Positions 25,702 through 34,208 of a DNA stretch of 64,000 nt are shown here, in pieces (positions within the stretch are counted from its first letter, which is position 1; each line of letters starts with the position of its first letter). The stretch comes from Bacteroidetes bacterium GWF2_38_335 (lineage in GTDB: Bacteria; Bacteroidota; Bacteroidia; Bacteroidales; GWF2-38-335): contig MEOH01000022.1 of assembly GCA_001769535.1 (NCBI GenBank), positions 248,001 through 312,000 on the forward strand, written 5' to 3'. Made by a program: the position numbers and the translations under genes. Below the pieces are notes generated by a model, which made no database searches, was not told where the DNA came from, and saw only the letters and a list, made by a program, of their open reading frames with translations.

Positions 25702-25723
25702 AAGTTTTCCTCCTTATGTTTTA

Positions 25724-26743
25724 TTATAATTCATTAGGCATAAAAAACTGTTCAACATCATTTACCTCAATAAGATTTGAATCAGATATATCAGACCTGA
25801 TTGCTTTAAACCTTGATTTATATTGTTTAGGTACATCTCCTGGTGCTTGAAAATAAACAGTTTTTAAATCTGACATATTTCCAATTATTTCCCGGTCAAT
25901 TTCTCTATTAAAAACCGGCATGGAATAACCAATAATAACTAAAGCAATCGTGTCTTTTGTTGATGTTAAAATTGCGCCTTTTGTTTTTTCATTTAATTCC
26001 TCTTTTTCCCATGCAAATGAAAGTGTAGGGGTTAAATAACCATCAAAATTGGTTGAATAGAAATAAGTTCTTACAAGACTATCAATAAAGTCACGTTTTA
26101 TTTTTTGCTTTAAATTGTCAATGGGATTTTGTATTTTATCTATAGTTTTAAATCCTGTTGTTCCATTGATTTTAAATATTGAAAAAGAATCCTCATCATC
26201 CGCTTTTGAAAGCAGGTTAATTTCCTTTGGAATAACATTTAATAAATTTTGATTGCTAAAAATATCGTCCTTACCGCTATAATCACAATATGCTTTTTCA
26301 AATTGATAATCGTAATTCCAGGAAATAACCCTTATTCTTGGACTCATTCTGCCTGAATTACTTATTATAGAGGCAATAAAACTATCATATCGTGGATTAG
26401 TACTGTTTTTTGCCTGTTCGTAAATAAAAAAAAGTGATAAAATGCACTTTAGTTTTTTGTATGCTTGGTGCTTTTGAGTGACCAATAATTTTTTTGCAAA
26501 GGTATCAATACTTGAGTGTTTTCCTGATTCTTTTTCTAGCCAATCAATATCATCCTTAAAAGACTTTTGCACTTCCCTTTTTGTCGGTTTTGAATTTCCG
26601 TCATACTTTTCCAAATCGCTTAATAAATATTGTGCATTAGAAATAATGTTACTGAATTCCCTCAGTGATTTTGGAATCTGTTCAACAACGGGTACAGCTC
26701 CAAAACTTGCTCCTGCTCCAAATAAATATGTTATTTTACTCAT
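25724..26743 (-). CDS. SIR2-like domain protein
   Basis: The 339-residue protein has the SIR2-like pattern of defence NADases: an N-terminal nucleotide loop LFGAGAS (7-13), a core SWNYDYQFE (141-149), and a C-terminal VIIGYSMPVFN motif. The position that normally holds the catalytic His in K-L-H-G reads KINGT (191-195), so the His appears replaced by Asn and NADase activity may be altered or lost. Defence SIR2 proteins deplete NAD+ after phage sensing. The gene sits between a membrane-anchored coiled-coil protein (24-base gap) and an unrecognised gene (22-base gap) in one run. The domain is well supported; activity is not. Confidence 0.75.
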   Translation of the reverse strand: MSKITYLFGAGASFGAVPVVEQIPKSLREFSNIISNAQYLLSDLEKYDGNSKPTKREVQKSFKDDIDWLEKESGKHSSIDTFAKKLLVTQKHQAYKKLKCILSLFFIYEQAKNSTNPRYDSFIASIISNSGRMSPRIRVISWNYDYQFEKAYCDYSGKDDIFSNQNLLNVIPKEINLLSKADDEDSFSIFKINGTTGFKTIDKIQNPIDNLKQKIKRDFIDSLVRTYFYSTNFDGYLTPTLSFAWEKEELNEKTKGAILTSTKDTIALVIIGYSMPVFNREIDREIIGNMSDLKTVYFQAPGDVPKQYKSRFKAIRSDISDSNLIEVNDVEQFFMPNEL

Positions 26744-26767
26744 TTTATATCGGTGGTGTTAATTACA

Positions 26768-27433
26768 TTATACTCCAAGTAGTTGTCTAAATTCAAACTC
26801 TAATTGTTCTATTACTTTCGGCACTTCGGTTCTAACAAAATCACTCGCTTTTTTAGACTTTTCTCTATATTCTTGGATAATACTTTCAGGTGTATTTCCT
26901 TTTTTTAAAAAATAATATTCATTATAATCCCAAATATTGTTAAAATATAGCAACCTAATTTTATCAAGTATTATACATGTTTCTGGTTTAAAGTAGATTT
27001 TAGTTTCCTGATAATATTTGAAAAAATCATTATAGGAATAATCAAGATTTTTTGCTCGCTCAAGATTTTCTTTTTCTAAGTTTTCAATTACCAACTTTAT
27101 TGGAGCCATTTGTTCTAAAACTAAATTATGAAGATTAACAAGTTTCTTATATAAATTCTCAATAACTTCACTTCTTTTTTCATGCAATTTAGAATACTGA
27201 ATTTGAAACCCCATCTTGATTAAATCCAGTTCTTTCTTATATGATTCCAACTTTTTATCAATTTCCAATTGAAGTTTGTTGTTTTCATATTCCAGTTGCT
27301 TTTTCTTTATTTCAATTGTTTCATGAAAGAAATATTCGATTAGTTTTTTTCCGAAAAAGCCGACAACAATAATCAAGAAAACCGGAATTCCTGCTGTTAT
27401 GCTTATTAACTGAATTATTTCTGTTGTACTCAT
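26768..27433 (-). CDS. Single-pass membrane protein with long coiled coil
   Basis: The 221-residue protein has an N-terminal membrane helix (about 8-28, ITAGIPVFLIIVVGFFGKKL) followed by a long charged coiled coil (about 38-80, rich in Lys/Glu/Leu) and a helical C-terminal domain. No enzymatic motif is seen. It begins two bases after the restriction-modification gene and ends 24 bases before the SIR2-like gene. Such a layout suggests a membrane-tethered partner of one of its neighbours. No family is recognised. Confidence 0.75.
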   Translation of the reverse strand: MSTTEIIQLISITAGIPVFLIIVVGFFGKKLIEYFFHETIEIKKKQLEYENNKLQLEIDKKLESYKKELDLIKMGFQIQYSKLHEKRSEVIENLYKKLVNLHNLVLEQMAPIKLVIENLEKENLERAKNLDYSYNDFFKYYQETKIYFKPETCIILDKIRLLYFNNIWDYNEYYFLKKGNTPESIIQEYREKSKKASDFVRTEVPKVIEQLEFEFRQLLGV

Positions 27434-27435
27434 AA

Positions 27436-30400
27436 TTATTCAATATCAATTTTATCAACCTCCCCCATAATCCTATCCGTCTCAAAAAGCGCCACAATTA
27501 TTTTCTGATAATGCAAAATATCCTCAAACTCCAATTTCCGATCCTTGCGGTCTTTCAGCCATTTTTGGGCAGGTTGGTAGCCACCAATATAAAAGTTCCA
27601 GGCAATTTCCGGTACATTTTCAAAATACTGGGTTTCGTTAATAAAAACTTTTCCCGAATCAAATTTTATTTTACCAACCAAATTTGTTCCATCAACAGGG
27701 TACTTAGTAATATATTTATCTACAACCGGGCTTTCCAGTAAATGTATTTGCCGCAGTTCGCCGCCAAGCTTCACCAACTGCCAAAAAGTTGTTAAATCTT
27801 TTGGAAAAAGAATTCGAGGAAAGTTATTTTTTAAAAACTGTTGATATTTATTTCTATATGAAGGTGAATACAAAACAGCATAAATATAATCGAGTAAATT
27901 TAGTGGATTAAATGAGGTTTGATTATTACTTGAATCATTTGAAAAAGGAAGATTTAGTAATTTAGAAAACTTATCAATTATAGTAATATTTAAATTAGAT
28001 ATACATGTAAGATCTTGATTTATATTTAATTTAGTGTCATCTTTTTCATAAATATATAAAGGGCAGAAGCAATTTACCTCTTTTATACTAATTGAATGAT
28101 GTTGGATAATCCTATTAAAAACAAAAATATCCGTAAAATCCCTTTTTTGTTCTATTCTTCTATTAAAGCAAAGACCGTAATTTTTATTTGAGAAAAAATG
28201 TTGCATAATTGGTTTTCTGGGATTAGTATAAAATCCAATAACTTTACCAGTATAATAAGTCCAACGCGTATCAAATGGGCGATAATCTATTTTAGTTAAA
28301 AAATTCTCATTGGGGCCCTTTGAGTTTATATCTTGAATTGCTTCGTTAACTTTCCAAGTAGTACTATCTTTTCCTAAATCATATTTCAACCTTGCTTCAT
28401 CAGCTCTTAAAGTTGAAAAATCCTTAACTCTATCCCAAATATTTTTTTTAGTAAAATCTATTGTAAAACTATCTCTTGCAGTAACAATACCAGTTGAATA
28501 TCTTATAAATAAATCTATTAAACTAAACCCTTCTTCATATTTTTTTTCGAGCTCATAGTTTCGGGGTTTAAAAACAAATTCAGGTCCTTTTAAATTTACT
28601 TCCTTATAAGAACTATTATAATAATCGTTTTCTAATAAGTAATTATACTTAAAATCTCGACTTCCCCACAATTCCATGTAATTAACAGTTGCAAGTTTGG
28701 AAGTTTTAGATGTTTTCTTAACAAAGATATTAATTGATACTCCTTGTTGAATATCAAAAACATTCATATCCGGGCTTCCATCGTCACAAATATCCTTTTT
28801 ATTAGAATTGCCATGTAAATCAAGGATATAAATTTTATCAAATGATTGCAATAAACTCCAACGCATTCCTCTAAAGGTTGGAGCATCTAAAAAATTATTA
28901 TTATTAATATAGGCAACTATTCCTGTAAGGTTTTTTGTAATTAAATCATCTGCTAAAGCTATAAATTTAATATAATCGTCATTGAGATTTTTTTCTAATT
29001 GCAGGGCGCCTTTTTCTATTATTTTTACACCATTTATATATTTATATTTTTCTATTATTTTTTTTTGATTATCAGATAAATTACTTGAATATAAACTATA
29101 AGGCGGATTCCCAATAACACACATAACTGGTGTATCCCTCTTTATATGATTTGCCTCATTTGCCTCAGTAGCCAGCCAATTAGCCCATAAAGTTCCTGTA
29201 TCAGGGTGATATTCTTCAAGACTATTTGTCAAGTAAACACGTAAACGATCATCTTTTGTTGATTTAAATCCGGTTTCCTTAAAAAGCAAATCCAGTTTTA
29301 AATGAGCCATGGCATAAGAGGCCATTAGTAGTTCAAAACCGTTTAATCGCGGCAGCAAATGATTTTCCACATAATTACTCCAAATACCTTGTTGTCCTTC
29401 AAACTTTTTATAAATGTGCTTTACCACTTCGGCTAAAAATGTTCCTGTTCCGGTGGCTGGGTCTAGAATCTGGACTTTATGAACTTCAACCTCCCGTTCA
29501 ATTTGTTTTGTTTTTGAACGCGAATCGGCTGTTGCTTTAGTATAGTCTTTTATTTTTATGGTTGTTTTACTGTTGTCGGCCAGGCCCTGTGGCAAACCAA
29601 ATTCTGTTTTTAAAATATCATCAACAGCACGGACAATAAAATTTACAACAGGAGCAGGGGTGTACCAAACCCCACGGGCTTTACGCAATTTTGGGTCGTA
29701 CTCACTTAAAAAAGTTTCATAAAAATGGATTATTGGGTCTTCCGTTTTTGTGGTCTTTCCATAATTTTTCAACAGTTCTTCAACGTTGCAGGCAAGAAAA
29801 ATTTCGATTAAACCATCAACAACCCATTTGATGCGGTCGTCAATATCCGGCCCGGCAATATAGCCAAACAGTTTTCGTAAAAACGGGTTCGACTTAGGTA
29901 TCAGCTCTGCTGCTTCAGCTCTGCTAAAAGTTGGCAGGGTAGGATCATGCAATCTTGCAGCAAATAAACCATAAGCAATTGTCTGAGAATAAATATCGGC
30001 AAAACTTTTCGGTGCAATATCATGAATAAGCACTTGTTTAAAAGCCGTCATTTGGTCTTTAAGCGTACTGTCTTCATTGTGGGTTTCGTCACTGGTCAAT
30101 GCTTTTTCGATAATATCAGAAAGCAAACGGGCTTTACCAGCCATCATTTCGGCCAGCTTTTTGGAACTTTTTATAGTCTGACCAATGTAAGTGCAAAAAT
30201 CTTTAATCAGGTTTTCAAATGCCGTAAAATTTTCGGGCAGCGGAATTATTTTACCGTTTTGTAATTCTGCAATTTTTATTTTAGTCACAAACTGACCATC
30301 CCTATATAAATGAAAATCCAGATAATCAGTAAAAATCAAATTACTCAGTGAGCCTTTGTAGCGGTCAAACTGCTCTTTGTTCCCCGTTTTCTTAACCCCA

Positions 30401-30633
30401 TCCAAATCATCGTCGCCAATATCTTTAGTTTCGATAAACCCCACCGGAATATCCTTTTTGGTAATAATATAATCCGGCGCCCCGCACTTTTGTCTTTTCG
30501 GCTCATTGGTAGCATTAATAACCGGAACAAAACTTTCAATAAGCAGTTGCAGGTCCCCTCTAAAAGTGTGCTCAGTCGAGTTGCCGAGTTTGTAGCGGGT
30601 GGTTATGCTTTGGAGGTATTGGGAAATGGTCAT
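27436..30633 (-). CDS. Type IIG-like restriction endonuclease/DNA methyltransferase
   Basis: The 1065-residue protein has an N-terminal PD-(D/E)XK-like site (Asp54 in GAPDY, Glu68 and Lys70 in GFIETK), a helical connector (about 140-320), GVWYTP (321-326), the SAM-binding motif DPATGTGTF (391-399) and the N6-adenine catalytic motif NPPY (509-512). The remaining 550 residues probably read the DNA target, as in type ISP and type IIL/IIG enzymes. No helicase domain is present, so it is not a full type ISP enzyme. It would both cut and methylate. It is packed with a DUF2971 gene (5-base gap) upstream and a membrane/coiled-coil gene (2-base gap) downstream. Confidence 0.88.
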   Translation of the reverse strand: MTISQYLQSITTRYKLGNSTEHTFRGDLQLLIESFVPVINATNEPKRQKCGAPDYIITKKDIPVGFIETKDIGDDDLDGVKKTGNKEQFDRYKGSLSNLIFTDYLDFHLYRDGQFVTKIKIAELQNGKIIPLPENFTAFENLIKDFCTYIGQTIKSSKKLAEMMAGKARLLSDIIEKALTSDETHNEDSTLKDQMTAFKQVLIHDIAPKSFADIYSQTIAYGLFAARLHDPTLPTFSRAEAAELIPKSNPFLRKLFGYIAGPDIDDRIKWVVDGLIEIFLACNVEELLKNYGKTTKTEDPIIHFYETFLSEYDPKLRKARGVWYTPAPVVNFIVRAVDDILKTEFGLPQGLADNSKTTIKIKDYTKATADSRSKTKQIEREVEVHKVQILDPATGTGTFLAEVVKHIYKKFEGQQGIWSNYVENHLLPRLNGFELLMASYAMAHLKLDLLFKETGFKSTKDDRLRVYLTNSLEEYHPDTGTLWANWLATEANEANHIKRDTPVMCVIGNPPYSLYSSNLSDNQKKIIEKYKYINGVKIIEKGALQLEKNLNDDYIKFIALADDLITKNLTGIVAYINNNNFLDAPTFRGMRWSLLQSFDKIYILDLHGNSNKKDICDDGSPDMNVFDIQQGVSINIFVKKTSKTSKLATVNYMELWGSRDFKYNYLLENDYYNSSYKEVNLKGPEFVFKPRNYELEKKYEEGFSLIDLFIRYSTGIVTARDSFTIDFTKKNIWDRVKDFSTLRADEARLKYDLGKDSTTWKVNEAIQDINSKGPNENFLTKIDYRPFDTRWTYYTGKVIGFYTNPRKPIMQHFFSNKNYGLCFNRRIEQKRDFTDIFVFNRIIQHHSISIKEVNCFCPLYIYEKDDTKLNINQDLTCISNLNITIIDKFSKLLNLPFSNDSSNNQTSFNPLNLLDYIYAVLYSPSYRNKYQQFLKNNFPRILFPKDLTTFWQLVKLGGELRQIHLLESPVVDKYITKYPVDGTNLVGKIKFDSGKVFINETQYFENVPEIAWNFYIGGYQPAQKWLKDRKDRKLEFEDILHYQKIIVALFETDRIMGEVDKIDIE

Positions 30634-30638
30634 AATTA

Positions 30639-31385
30639 TTATATTTTATATGGATTCAATCTTAATCCTTCATATTTTAATGAATACAGGTCAATATTTG
30701 GACAAATATTTTTCACTGAAGGCAAATAGTTCATATTAAAGTCAACCCCAAAAAATATTTTTTTTAAACTTTTTTTTATAGAGCAATATTCTTTTTCATG
30801 AAATTTTTTTGAGTAAAAAAGTAATCTAAATTCGTGTTCAGATGCCCATTCTATATCCTTTATAAAAAACAATTCTTTAAAGTACCTTTTCCTGAAATCA
30901 TTTTTTAAATACGCTTCACCCAATTTAAATAATTTAGTGTGGTCTACAAAAATTGTTTTATATGGCTTGTTTATTTTAAATTCTTTATATTGAATTTTTC
31001 TAAATAGTAACGGATCAATTTTACCAGAATTCTCACTAATAAATTCGTTTTTATCAATTTCTAAACATATACCTTTATGATTGGCTCCATAATAAGACCA
31101 CATCCTTGCATATTCATAACCAAAAAAATCCTTAAAATCTTGACTAAAGGAAATAAATTTACAATCAGACCTTAATATTTCTGAAATTTTTTGATTTGCT
31201 ATTTCCATATCTGAGTCTAATAAATGCTCTTTTTTCCAATATTTCTCAGCAAATAAAAAACTCTTATATTCTCGGGGATCATTTGTTTTATTAAAATTAT
31301 TTAATAATAATTCATTTAGTGGTAAAATTGACTCAATTGCTGTATCAAGTTTGCAGTAATGATATATTCTATTTGTTGGACTCAC
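30639..31385 (-). CDS. DUF2971 domain-containing protein
   Basis: The 248-residue protein matches the pattern of DUF2971: an N-terminal YHYCKLDTAIESIL, the NNFNKTNDPREY motif and FISFSQDF followed by ARMWSYYGANHKGICLEI. DUF2971 proteins are widespread next to restriction and defence genes and their activity is not established. The gene ends 5 bases before the type IIG gene and starts 20 bases after a membrane protein gene, so it belongs to the same transcription unit. It is AT-rich like its neighbours. Confidence 0.82.
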   Translation of the reverse strand: MSPTNRIYHYCKLDTAIESILPLNELLLNNFNKTNDPREYKSFLFAEKYWKKEHLLDSDMEIANQKISEILRSDCKFISFSQDFKDFFGYEYARMWSYYGANHKGICLEIDKNEFISENSGKIDPLLFRKIQYKEFKINKPYKTIFVDHTKLFKLGEAYLKNDFRKRYFKELFFIKDIEWASEHEFRLLFYSKKFHEKEYCSIKKSLKKIFFGVDFNMNYLPSVKNICPNIDLYSLKYEGLRLNPYKI

Positions 31386-31405
31386 AGATTAAAATATTTT
31401 TGAAA

Positions 31406-32284
31406 TTATTTAAAGCATTTTATTTCTTTACCAAGCTTACTTTTTCTAATAAATAGTTCAAATCCTTTTTTAACTTTGATTTTCTTCTCATAGTCATTAA
31501 AAATCTTTTTAAATTTCTTTTTTGATGTTTTTTGATATGTGTGGCCAAAAGTGTTAAGAAAGCTAATACCAATTATATGGTAACACCTTAAAACATTCAA
31601 GTTTTTATCATAGTCATCAGCATTAATATCAATAAAGTAATGAATCACTTTTTTTAGAATAAGATAATTTTGATCAAGTTTTTCTTTAAAATCATCGAAA
31701 TCCATTACCCTTTCATTGTTTAAACTTAACACGGCCTTCGTGTAACCAATTAAGTCATTTTTATAAAAATGGTTTGTATTTTGCCTATGATCATATCCGA
31801 GTTCTCTAAGAATATCAATATCTGTAAAAATGTCCTTAAATGTTTTTACATATTTTAAAAACAAAATGTCGGATTTTTCAGCTATTGTTGAGTCTATTGT
31901 AATAGTATCTCTCTCTGTTTTTATTGTCAAATGAATTATTAGTAAAAAACGATAAATAAAGCTGTTAATATAATATTGGTCACCTTCCCGGGGAACTTTA
32001 TGCCAGTTTTCACCAACATTTTGGCTGAAATTCCATATTCTGTGATTAAATTCTTCAACTGCATTTAGTAAAGGTATTTTATTTTTTGCTATTTCTGCTT
32101 TTAACTTCTTTTTTTGCTCAAATTTGAACTCTTTTTTAAGCTTATAATTTAGAGAATTTCTCTCATAAATTCCTTTAAAAAACCAACCTAAGACCAATAC
32201 AATAATAGAAGTTATACTGGAAATTAATACCACTTGAATTTTTACATCAAGCTTATTAAACCAATCAATAATATCAATAATCAT
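31406..32284 (-). CDS. Single-pass membrane protein, hypothetical
   Basis: The 292-residue protein has an N-terminal membrane helix (about 17-38, VVLISSITSIIVLVLGWFF) and a large cytoplasmic, Lys-rich helical domain. No known motif is visible. It is the probable first gene of the run that leads through the DUF2971 and type IIG genes, with a 20-base gap to DUF2971 and an 85-base gap behind the NTase-HEPN gene. A role in placing the system at the membrane is conceivable but not supported by a motif. Confidence 0.7.
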   Translation of the reverse strand: MIIDIIDWFNKLDVKIQVVLISSITSIIVLVLGWFFKGIYERNSLNYKLKKEFKFEQKKKLKAEIAKNKIPLLNAVEEFNHRIWNFSQNVGENWHKVPREGDQYYINSFIYRFLLIIHLTIKTERDTITIDSTIAEKSDILFLKYVKTFKDIFTDIDILRELGYDHRQNTNHFYKNDLIGYTKAVLSLNNERVMDFDDFKEKLDQNYLILKKVIHYFIDINADDYDKNLNVLRCYHIIGISFLNTFGHTYQKTSKKKFKKIFNDYEKKIKVKKGFELFIRKSKLGKEIKCFK

Positions 32285-32369
32285 TTTATTAAAGTAAATT
32301 AGTTTTATTTTTTTTCTAATAATTGTTTTTTTGACTTTATTATTTCATTAAAGAAAATAGATATGAATT

Positions 32370-33230
32370 TTAAATACTGCCAATATAGGTATCCAATGAG
32401 TATTTAATCAACCCCCTCAAAATCCCAACTCTCTCGCTCAACCACTCCAATTCCTCTTTCTTAATTTCATAATCCATCTTATACCTCGAATCAATATAAG
32501 CCCTTTTAAGCAAATTAAACAACCGTTCCTCCTCTGCATTAGTGCGCGGAAAAACCGATTTAAACCGGCTGTCAAGTTTACAAACCATCCTGCTTAACTG
32601 GTCCAAATCATGTACTTTGGGTTTATAGTCGGTATAAACCAAAAGAACAGTCATAAAAAAACGCTCCGTGGCTTGGTGTAGCTCAAAAGCTGCTTTAATA
32701 TAATCCTCACGATTCATACAATGATTAAAATCAATGATAAAACTCTCAGCGTTTTTAAACCACCTTTCAAAATACATCTTAGCTTTTTCCCTTCTCTGTT
32801 TTTCATTAAGGGGCAGGGGAGAGGCTAGTTTATGTTTTCCGCTGTCATAAAGCAAAATCCCATCCTTTAAAATATCAGTAAAAAAGTAATTACCCTGTTC
32901 AATTTCAGCGTTCAGGTATTCAATTCCATGAAAAATAATATTGAGCGGAGTATTTTTCGGAATAACAGTTTTAATTTTCTGTTTCCAGCGTTTTTCAGCT
33001 TCTTTTGCGATTGCCTGGCTCTCGCTATCCATCACCACCAAAATGTCATAGTCGCTTTGGTATTCGTAGGTAATACCGTCTTCGATATATTTATCATTTA
33101 CTTGCTGGCCACGGGCGTATGAACCGAATAAAATGATCATTTGGGCGGGGAGTTTTTCGCGGATAACCGAAACAATGCCGTTTATTTCGGTTTGGGTTTT
33201 AATTGATAGGTGGTTTATTGTGGTTTTCAC
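32370..33230 (-). CDS. Nucleotidyltransferase-HEPN fusion protein
   Basis: In this 286-residue protein the N-terminal half is a minimal nucleotidyltransferase with GSYARG (36-41) and SDYDILVVMD (59-68), the G-S...D-x-D metal site. The C-terminal half (about 145-286) is a HEPN-like helical bundle (REKAKMYFERWFKNAESF, then AAFELHQATERFFM). Separate MNT and HEPN proteins form toxin-antitoxin pairs in which the MNT adenylylates the HEPN RNase; here both are in one chain, a form known in Bacteroidota. The usual HEPN RNase motif (R-x4-6-H) is not obvious, with VHDL at the expected place. It may belong to the defence island or be an independent unit. Confidence 0.8.
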   Translation of the reverse strand: MKTTINHLSIKTQTEINGIVSVIREKLPAQMIILFGSYARGQQVNDKYIEDGITYEYQSDYDILVVMDSESQAIAKEAEKRWKQKIKTVIPKNTPLNIIFHGIEYLNAEIEQGNYFFTDILKDGILLYDSGKHKLASPLPLNEKQRREKAKMYFERWFKNAESFIIDFNHCMNREDYIKAAFELHQATERFFMTVLLVYTDYKPKVHDLDQLSRMVCKLDSRFKSVFPRTNAEEERLFNLLKRAYIDSRYKMDYEIKKEELEWLSERVGILRGLIKYSLDTYIGSI

Positions 33231-33386
33231 GTTTTTTTTTGATGGACTAAGGTAGGGTTTTTTATTGAAATTGGGTGGGGTGTTGATAAGTTGATAATAG
33301 CATCAAACTAATGTATAATTGACAAACGCAGAAATAATGTGGCAATTCATAGAACTGAAACTTTATTTGAGTCAACACCACTTTTT

Positions 33387-34148
33387 TTAAAACTTTTCCG
33401 GAGTGTTTTTAAGTAATAAATACATTTTTTTTACTTCATTTTTTGTATAACCATTAATATTTATTTGTTTCTTATTCATATTAAATAATTTTCTACCAAT
33501 TATTGCATTTGCATAATTTATATCAATAATATCATATAATAGAGATGCCCCAATTGGAGTTAATTTGTAGTAATTTTTCTCTAATTCATTTAAAAAGTTC
33601 ACATAATTTATTTCTATAAAAGTTTCTTCTTCAATTATTATCTGTTCAACAGAATCATTAATAAAAAGATCTCTTAATTCATTTGTAAAAGAAATAATAT
33701 TCTTCATATTATCTTGTAATCCGTTAATTTTGAATATATCCCCGTTTAATTTTCCAGTAGGGGCAATTATAAAGAATAGATCTTTTATGTAAATAACATC
33801 TTTTGTGTATTTGCTATCAGAATATTTATATTCAATTTCTAAAACGGATGTAGTTGAAACCCAAATATTTTTTGCCGTTCCGTCTAATTTGGAAACGATT
33901 AACTCTACTCCAGATAATTGAGTTGAATCTTTATTCCACAAATAATTTTGATTTATTTGAAAAGTAGGAAGATTTGAAAAATAGTCCATTTTTTCTTGTC
34001 TTTCTGAAATGATAGTTTGTCTTTCAGAGTTTCTATTGCCTTGATAAGTTATTATTACAGTTATAACTGTTAAGGAAATTGCAGTAATTGTAGTGAAAAA
34101 AATTTCATTATTTTTTAAAAACACTCTAATTTTTTTTATTGATTCCAT
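33387..34148 (-). CDS. Single-pass membrane protein, hypothetical
   Basis: The 253-residue protein has an N-terminal membrane helix (about 16-36, FFTTITAISLTVITVIIT) and a mostly beta/alpha soluble part with no motif I recognise. It lies 60 bases after the NACHT gene on the same strand, so it may be co-transcribed with it or stand alone. It is AT-rich like the rest of the island and shares its layout (anchor plus soluble domain) with the proteins at 26768 and 31406, but not obvious sequence. Confidence 0.65.
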   Translation of the reverse strand: MESIKKIRVFLKNNEIFFTTITAISLTVITVIITYQGNRNSERQTIISERQEKMDYFSNLPTFQINQNYLWNKDSTQLSGVELIVSKLDGTAKNIWVSTTSVLEIEYKYSDSKYTKDVIYIKDLFFIIAPTGKLNGDIFKINGLQDNMKNIISFTNELRDLFINDSVEQIIIEEETFIEINYVNFLNELEKNYYKLTPIGASLLYDIIDINYANAIIGRKLFNMNKKQININGYTKNEVKKMYLLLKNTPEKF

Positions 34149-34208
34149 AATGGTAGTTGTAATTCATATTAGAAAGACTAAATTAATGTTTATACCTGAC
34201 AAAATTTA

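Noticed and set aside
27436-30633. Full type ISP restriction enzyme
   Set aside because: No helicase motifs lie between the nuclease-like site and the methyltransferase motifs, so type IIG-like is the better description.
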